Assembly: GCA_964467345.1 (NCBI GenBank)
Contig: CAYXPY010000002.1
Span: 43,327 to 107,326 of the forward strand
Direction: 5' to 3'
Length of the DNA stretch: 64,000 nt
Source of the DNA: SM1-50 sp964467345
GTDB taxonomy: Archaea; Thermoplasmatota; E2; DHVEG-1
The notes under the pieces were generated by a model. That model was not told the DNA's origin, did not search any database, and saw nothing but the letters and a program-made list of their open reading frames with translations. Below, one piece after another: positions 60,890 to 64,000 of this stretch. The position numbers and the translations under genes are program-made. Within the stretch, counting starts at the first letter, position 1, and each line of letters starts with the position of its first letter.

Positions 60890-61021
60890 ATGATATGTGA
60901 CAGCAACGAACAGAATGAAGTAATTGAATTCTGCCTGAAACATGATCTGATAAAAAAGACAGGCCAAGGCTATATCATTAAAAAAGAATTTTTCGAAATG
61001 CTTGATTATTACAATTATTAG
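60890..61021 (+). CDS. Microprotein of 43 residues
   Basis: A complete small ORF with GAGGTG (60876-60881) eight bases before the ATG. It reads MICDSNEQNEVIEFCLKHDL, then IKKTGQGYIIKKEFFEMLDY, ending YNY. The middle resembles the last helix and wing of a winged-helix domain (LIKKTGQGYIIKKEF), but the rest of that fold is missing. A second tiny ORF follows after ten bases with its own GAGGT site, and a hairpin terminator after that, which argues that both are real genes. Function unknown. Confidence 0.55.
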   Translation: MICDSNEQNEVIEFCLKHDLIKKTGQGYIIKKEFFEMLDYYNY

Positions 61022-61031
61022 AGGTAATCAA

Positions 61032-61130
61032 ATGACATTAAGCCAGCAACAAAAAGAACTTATTTTGAAATTCCTTGCATCATCAGCAGAAAAGAACACG
61101 TTAGTAAAAGAAGTCACAAAAAAGGAATAG
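61032..61130 (+). CDS. Microprotein of 32 residues
   Basis: A short ORF reading MTLSQQQKELILKFLASSAE, then KNTLVKEVTKKE. GAGGT lies eight bases before the ATG and overlaps the stop of the upstream 43-residue ORF. It looks like one amphipathic helix and a basic tail. An AGTAC/GTACT hairpin plus T-run follows the stop closely. Function unknown. Confidence 0.5.
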   Translation: MTLSQQQKELILKFLASSAEKNTLVKEVTKKE

Positions 61131-61133
61131 AGA

Positions 61134-61155
61134 AGTACAACGTACTCTTTTTTTT
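61134..61155 (+). terminator. Hairpin plus T-run after the microprotein operon
   Basis: AGTAC (61134-61138) and GTACT (61142-61146) pair around a three-base loop and are followed by a run of nine T, three bases after the second microprotein stop codon. Confidence 0.7.
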
Positions 61156-61311
61156 TCAATTTCTTTTTAAGGTACAGGTGGCAATCTTAGAAGAAAATAA
61201 ATCTTATCAAGACCGAAATGTAGGAAAGGATAAGGGCTTTTCGTTTCGTAAGAAAAGAAAAATATAAAACCTTCTACATGTTATCATCCATGCAGCAAGG
61301 ATGGGAACTGA

Positions 61312-61635
61312 ATGAAAAAACAAGAAAATATCTATGTCGCACTCCAGCTTGATAAAGATGCCACCTCAGGGGAAATCGTCATAAATATTCAGTTTGATCG
61401 AAACGCACCAAACTTTTTTACCAATAAGAACATGATTTCCTGGTCCCCGACCAACGAAGAACTTGACTTCATCAACGAAGCCTTTGGCATGGTTCACAAG
61501 AGAAAAAACCTACCGCCTCAGCAAAAAAGTATGCAAGAACCGCAGGAGACGGAATCTGAGGAGCTTATCCGCGAGGCAGACGAGACGGAAATCCTTGACC
61601 GGGTCCTTGAGAAAAAAAAACCAGTCTATGCCTAA
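61312..61635 (+). CDS. Hypothetical acidic protein
   Basis: A 107-residue protein I cannot assign. The first half looks folded (ENIYVALQLDKDATSGEIVI, then INIQFDRNAPNFF and EELDFINEAFGMVHK); the second half is charged and probably disordered (QEPQETESEELIREADETEI). A TATA-like AATATAAAAC at about 61260-61269 supports transcription from here. There is no signal peptide. It converges on the DHS-like gene. Confidence 0.65.
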   Translation: MKKQENIYVALQLDKDATSGEIVINIQFDRNAPNFFTNKNMISWSPTNEELDFINEAFGMVHKRKNLPPQQKSMQEPQETESEELIREADETEILDRVLEKKKPVYA

Positions 61636-61649
61636 CAAAGGCGGTTGAC

Positions 61650-62591
61650 TTATAATCGGTCAAGTAACGCAGCAATCATCAGCGGAAGCAACACCGTAGC
61701 GTCTCCTTCTATCGTGATGTTCTCTGCTTTCTCAGCTATTTTCCCCCAGGAGATCGCTTCCCGTGTCTGGGCACCAGACAGACTGCCATCATGCTCAACA
61801 GCAGTGGTGATATACACCGCATGGGACAGGCCGTTGCAGAATTGATTCCACCAGATGACATGATGTTTTGAGATCCCACCCCCGATGATGAACGCACCGG
61901 TTTTCTTGGCAGTAAAAACGATATCGGAGAGATCCTGTTCATCTTTGAAAAGATCGATGGTAAGATGACGATGCTCCTGATAGTACATCCAAAGCTGGGA
62001 GCCAAACGCCCCATCAGTGATCCCTGGGACGAAGATAGGTATCTTGTTTTTCCACGCCCAATATAGGATCGAATCCTTCCCGTTTTTTTCTTTTTCCAGT
62101 CGTTTCCCACATTCCCAGATGAGATCTCTGGTGGACCATTTCTGCTGCATCGCATATAATTCGTGGAAGATGGGTTGGAGTTTCTTTTCAAGAATCGTCC
62201 CGTAGCATTCAAGGGGGATGAAGATGTTCCCAAGCCGATTAATCCCTTTCTGATGGAGTTCCTTATCATCAGCAGCAAACGAGCCATGGTAATAGTCTTT
62301 CCAGACACGTGCGAGATCATGATCTAATGTCCCTGCGGTGGTGACGACCACATCAAAGAGTTTTTTTCGCAGTAACTCTTTGATCACACCCCTGGTGCCT
62401 GTTGAGATGATGCAAGCGGGAAATGATAAGAACTTGACGCAGTCTTTCTCTTTTATCATTGATTCAAGGATACTGACCCCATCTGCGACCTTTTTTGCAG
62501 AAAAACCACCTGAATAGTAGAATTCCTCCACCAACTGGTTTGCCGTCATATTTTTTGTAAATGTGATGTCCCGGACTGGCTGTTTCTTCAT
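61650..62591 (-). CDS. Deoxyhypusine synthase-like protein
   Basis: A 313-residue deoxyhypusine synthase family protein. Signatures are FLSFPACIISTGTRGVIKEL, TTAGTLDHDLAR, VPGITDGAFGSQLW, IIGGGISKHHVIWWNQF and VEHDGSLSGAQTREAISWGK, the last containing the active-site Lys in WGKI. True DHS transfers the butylamine part of spermidine to the hypusine lysine of aIF5A; paralogues use other amines or substrates. The ATG at 62591 is chosen because the longer frame (to 62669) overlaps the MEMO gene. It starts ten bases after the MEMO stop, suggesting co-transcription. Confidence 0.9.
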   Translation of the reverse strand: MKKQPVRDITFTKNMTANQLVEEFYYSGGFSAKKVADGVSILESMIKEKDCVKFLSFPACIISTGTRGVIKELLRKKLFDVVVTTAGTLDHDLARVWKDYYHGSFAADDKELHQKGINRLGNIFIPLECYGTILEKKLQPIFHELYAMQQKWSTRDLIWECGKRLEKEKNGKDSILYWAWKNKIPIFVPGITDGAFGSQLWMYYQEHRHLTIDLFKDEQDLSDIVFTAKKTGAFIIGGGISKHHVIWWNQFCNGLSHAVYITTAVEHDGSLSGAQTREAISWGKIAEKAENITIEGDATVLLPLMIAALLDRL

Positions 62592-62601
62592 ACTCTTACA
62601 C

Positions 62602-63483
62602 CTATGAAACCACGATTGCTCCGTATCCGACGCAGGAGGAGCCTGGTTGGACCTCATACGAGGTCCCATATTTTAAGAGTTCTACGCGCCGCGCCCCGAG
62701 TTTCTTGGCGGCAACAAGCATCGTTGCGACCGGGCCATACCCACACATCGTGATACCATGTTCCTCAACCGTATCTAAGAGTTTTTTTGGGTCGAACGCA
62801 AGGATCTGTTGTATGGCAAGTTCATCTTGTTGTTTTGCATACTCATCGACGCGCACCCCCTGCGGTGGTCGACTATGGTAGTTGAACCCGGCATGGGAAA
62901 AATCACTACTGGCGATAAGGATGATTTTCTTTTTGGATTTCGCAATGATGTCTGCCAGCAGACCGCCTACTTCCTGGGCGGTCTCGTAATCCTGCATCAT
63001 CATACAGAGGGGGACAAACGAAAAATCCCGGTTCTGTGCTATGAACTGTAAGAACGGGAGCTGAACCTCGATGCTATGCTCATAGGTGTGAGCGCTGGAA
63101 TCCTGATCAATGATCCCTGTGGCCATAGCCCCTGCAAGGGCTTCATCAACCGAAACGACCCCAAGTGGTGTTTTCCATGAGCCTGCGGTCATCACCGACA
63201 CCCCAGAACCCATGCCTGTGTGATTCGGCCCAAGGATAATGAACGTCTCACCAAAACCTGTTTCCGCAAGACGACCATAGGCATGTGAGGCGATCGCCCC
63301 AGAGTAGATGAACCCTGCATGCGGAACCACCATTCCTATCATGCCTGCCCCCTGTTTTTTTAAGGAAGGGAGAGAACCATATCCTCTTTCTTCTAAAAAG
63401 CATCCTTCGATTTGCTTCCGAAGGGTTTTCTCAGTTCCGGAATAGAACTGGCCGGCGACTACGGCTTCTCGTATCATTTTCAC
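62602..63483 (-). CDS. MEMO-family protein (AmmeMemoRadiSam system)
   Basis: A 293-residue MEMO1 homologue of normal length. Conserved parts are REAVVAGQFYSGTEKTLRKQ, VVPHAGFIYSGAIASHAYG with a metal-ligand His, ILGPNHTGMG, YEHSIEVQLPFLQ, ASSDFSHAG and GYGPVATML. The family is related to extradiol dioxygenases and often occurs with an AMMECR1 protein and a radical SAM protein; neither partner is adjacent. The start codon is probably GTG 63483, seven bases after GAGGAAG; ATG 63477 is possible. Confidence 0.93.
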   Translation of the reverse strand: MKMIREAVVAGQFYSGTEKTLRKQIEGCFLEERGYGSLPSLKKQGAGMIGMVVPHAGFIYSGAIASHAYGRLAETGFGETFIILGPNHTGMGSGVSVMTAGSWKTPLGVVSVDEALAGAMATGIIDQDSSAHTYEHSIEVQLPFLQFIAQNRDFSFVPLCMMMQDYETAQEVGGLLADIIAKSKKKIILIASSDFSHAGFNYHSRPPQGVRVDEYAKQQDELAIQQILAFDPKKLLDTVEEHGITMCGYGPVATMLVAAKKLGARRVELLKYGTSYEVQPGSSCVGYGAIVVS

Positions 63484-63588
63484 AAAACCACTTCCTCAAT
63501 CAGACATGAATCGAAAACACATTAAGCTTGCGCACAAAACATATAAATATCATTGATGGATACCGGAGTAAAACAGGACGGGACAAGC

Positions 63589-63747
63589 ATGGAAACAGTC
63601 TGTCACATTGAAATCCTGAAAGACGGTAGAGATTTCGTTGCACGAGCACATCTTGCGAACGGATCGGTCAAGGAATACCGCCATCAGATCTTCGAAGATG
63701 TCCTTACCGAGATGGTCATCGACCTTCAGGAAGAACTCAGCGAATAA
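63589..63747 (+). CDS. Small hypothetical protein
   Basis: A 52-residue protein from ATG 63589: METVCHIEILKDGRDFVARA, then HLANGSVKEYRHQIFEDVLT and a helical end MVIDLQEELSE. A strong TATA box (CATATAAAT, 63540-63548) puts the transcript start near 63567, which favours this ATG over 63556. It looks like a small beta-beta-beta-alpha domain. I do not recognise the family. Confidence 0.6.
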   Translation: METVCHIEILKDGRDFVARAHLANGSVKEYRHQIFEDVLTEMVIDLQEELSE

Positions 63748-63792
63748 ACGGAGTATTTGTTTTTATTTTTTCTGGAAAAGAAAAAGAAGATG

Positions 63793-63999
63793 TTATTGTC
63801 CTAGTAATGGTGCGATAAATAACACCGCGATCATGACAAAAATCAACGCATACATGATGTACACCCACATTTTCCGTTTTTTCGTAAGGTTTTGATAGCG
63901 TTGTTTACATTCATCTGAACACATGGTCTCTGTGTCTGATGCAGGGATTGCTTTTCCGCAGATCTGACAATGCATGTGTTGTGGGATTTTTTCTGTCAT
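63793..63999 (-). CDS. DUF2116 zinc-ribbon membrane protein
   Basis: A 68-residue protein with a zinc ribbon (HCQICGKAIPASDTETMCSD, then ECKQRYQ) followed by one transmembrane helix (MWVYIMYALIFVMIAVLFIA). This is the archaeal DUF2116 layout, of unknown role. The ATG is one base from the window edge, so an upstream start cannot be ruled out. Confidence 0.85.
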   Translation of the reverse strand: MTEKIPQHMHCQICGKAIPASDTETMCSDECKQRYQNLTKKRKMWVYIMYALIFVMIAVLFIAPLLGQ

Positions 64000-64000
64000 A

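Noticed and set aside
61736..62320. Open frame of 194 codons on the minus strand
   Set aside because: It is an alternate frame of the deoxyhypusine synthase-like gene, which has an intact active-site Lys motif.
1..64000. CRISPR array, rRNA genes, insertion sequence with transposase
   Set aside because: No regularly spaced direct repeats, rRNA-like sequence or transposase motifs were noticed on reading the window; a dedicated search could still find a degenerate copy.

Overview
The window looks like a scaffolded archaeal genome, most likely a metagenome-assembled one from the Thermoplasmatota (marine benthic group D-like lineages are a reasonable guess). The archaeal signs are an Sm-like Lsm protein, ribosomal proteins L7Ae/S28e/L24e, a DRG GTPase, type 2 methionine aminopeptidase, archaeal PheS and triosephosphate isomerase, MBF1, deoxyhypusine synthase-like and MEMO proteins, the HMG-CoA synthase/thiolase/DUF35 cassette, a tetraether lipid synthase-like radical SAM protein, TATA boxes about 25 nt before leaderless genes, and tRNA-Ile without an encoded CCA. 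The taxon is inference. A run of exactly 100 N (16824-16923) marks a scaffold join.

Layout. 1-2802: two tandem secreted gingipain-like (C25) peptidases, the first cut by the window edge. 2870-6461: Lsm, then urocanate hydratase with a structured leader, facing histidine ammonia-lyase. 6576-9574: secreted M28 peptidase and a Tes-like radical SAM enzyme. 9584-14614: a structured intergenic region, then housekeeping metabolism (Rpe, TpiA, DRG, carbamate kinase, Pcm, adenosine-specific kinase). 14795-17107: two secreted PKD proteins, one crossing the gap. 17275-19336: ribosomal operon L7Ae-S28e-L24e with a LarA-like gene at its end. 19426-24112: two radical SAM proteins, an orphan DNA methyltransferase and glutamine synthetase.

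24125-35165 is a probable integrated element of about 11 kb. A 14-bp copy of the 3' end of tRNA-Ile(GAT) lies at 24125-24138, the intact tRNA lies at 35152-35226, and an integrase gene ends inside the tRNA. The cargo is a PD-(D/E)XK-like nuclease, three secreted PQQ-type propeller proteins, three tandem small secreted paralogues, a shared promoter block, and a three-gene operon (small RHH-like protein, XRE-ImmA/IrrE protease, DUF4411 PIN-like protein) behind a dense palindromic operator.

35394-44425: a small HNH-like protein, PAS protein, PheS, a large anchored surface protein, a COG1340 coiled coil and the mevalonate-pathway cassette. 44554-60701: a 1242-residue C25 peptidase, membrane proteins, a second COG1340 protein, MBF1, a Sua5-like synthase, Map, a creatininase-family protein without a normal start codon, a small clan-CD peptidase-like protein, and two very large overlapping membrane proteins, one with an archaeosortase-like Cys/Arg pattern. 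60818-63999: a two-gene microprotein operon, a hypothetical protein, DHS-like and MEMO proteins, and two small proteins at the edge.

Overall the genome seems geared to protein and amino-acid degradation (four clan-CD peptidase-like proteins, an M28 peptidase, histidine breakdown) with a rich secretome. No rRNA genes or CRISPR arrays were seen. No intergenic stretch exceeds 300 bases; the longest (9575-9864) is described as a feature.
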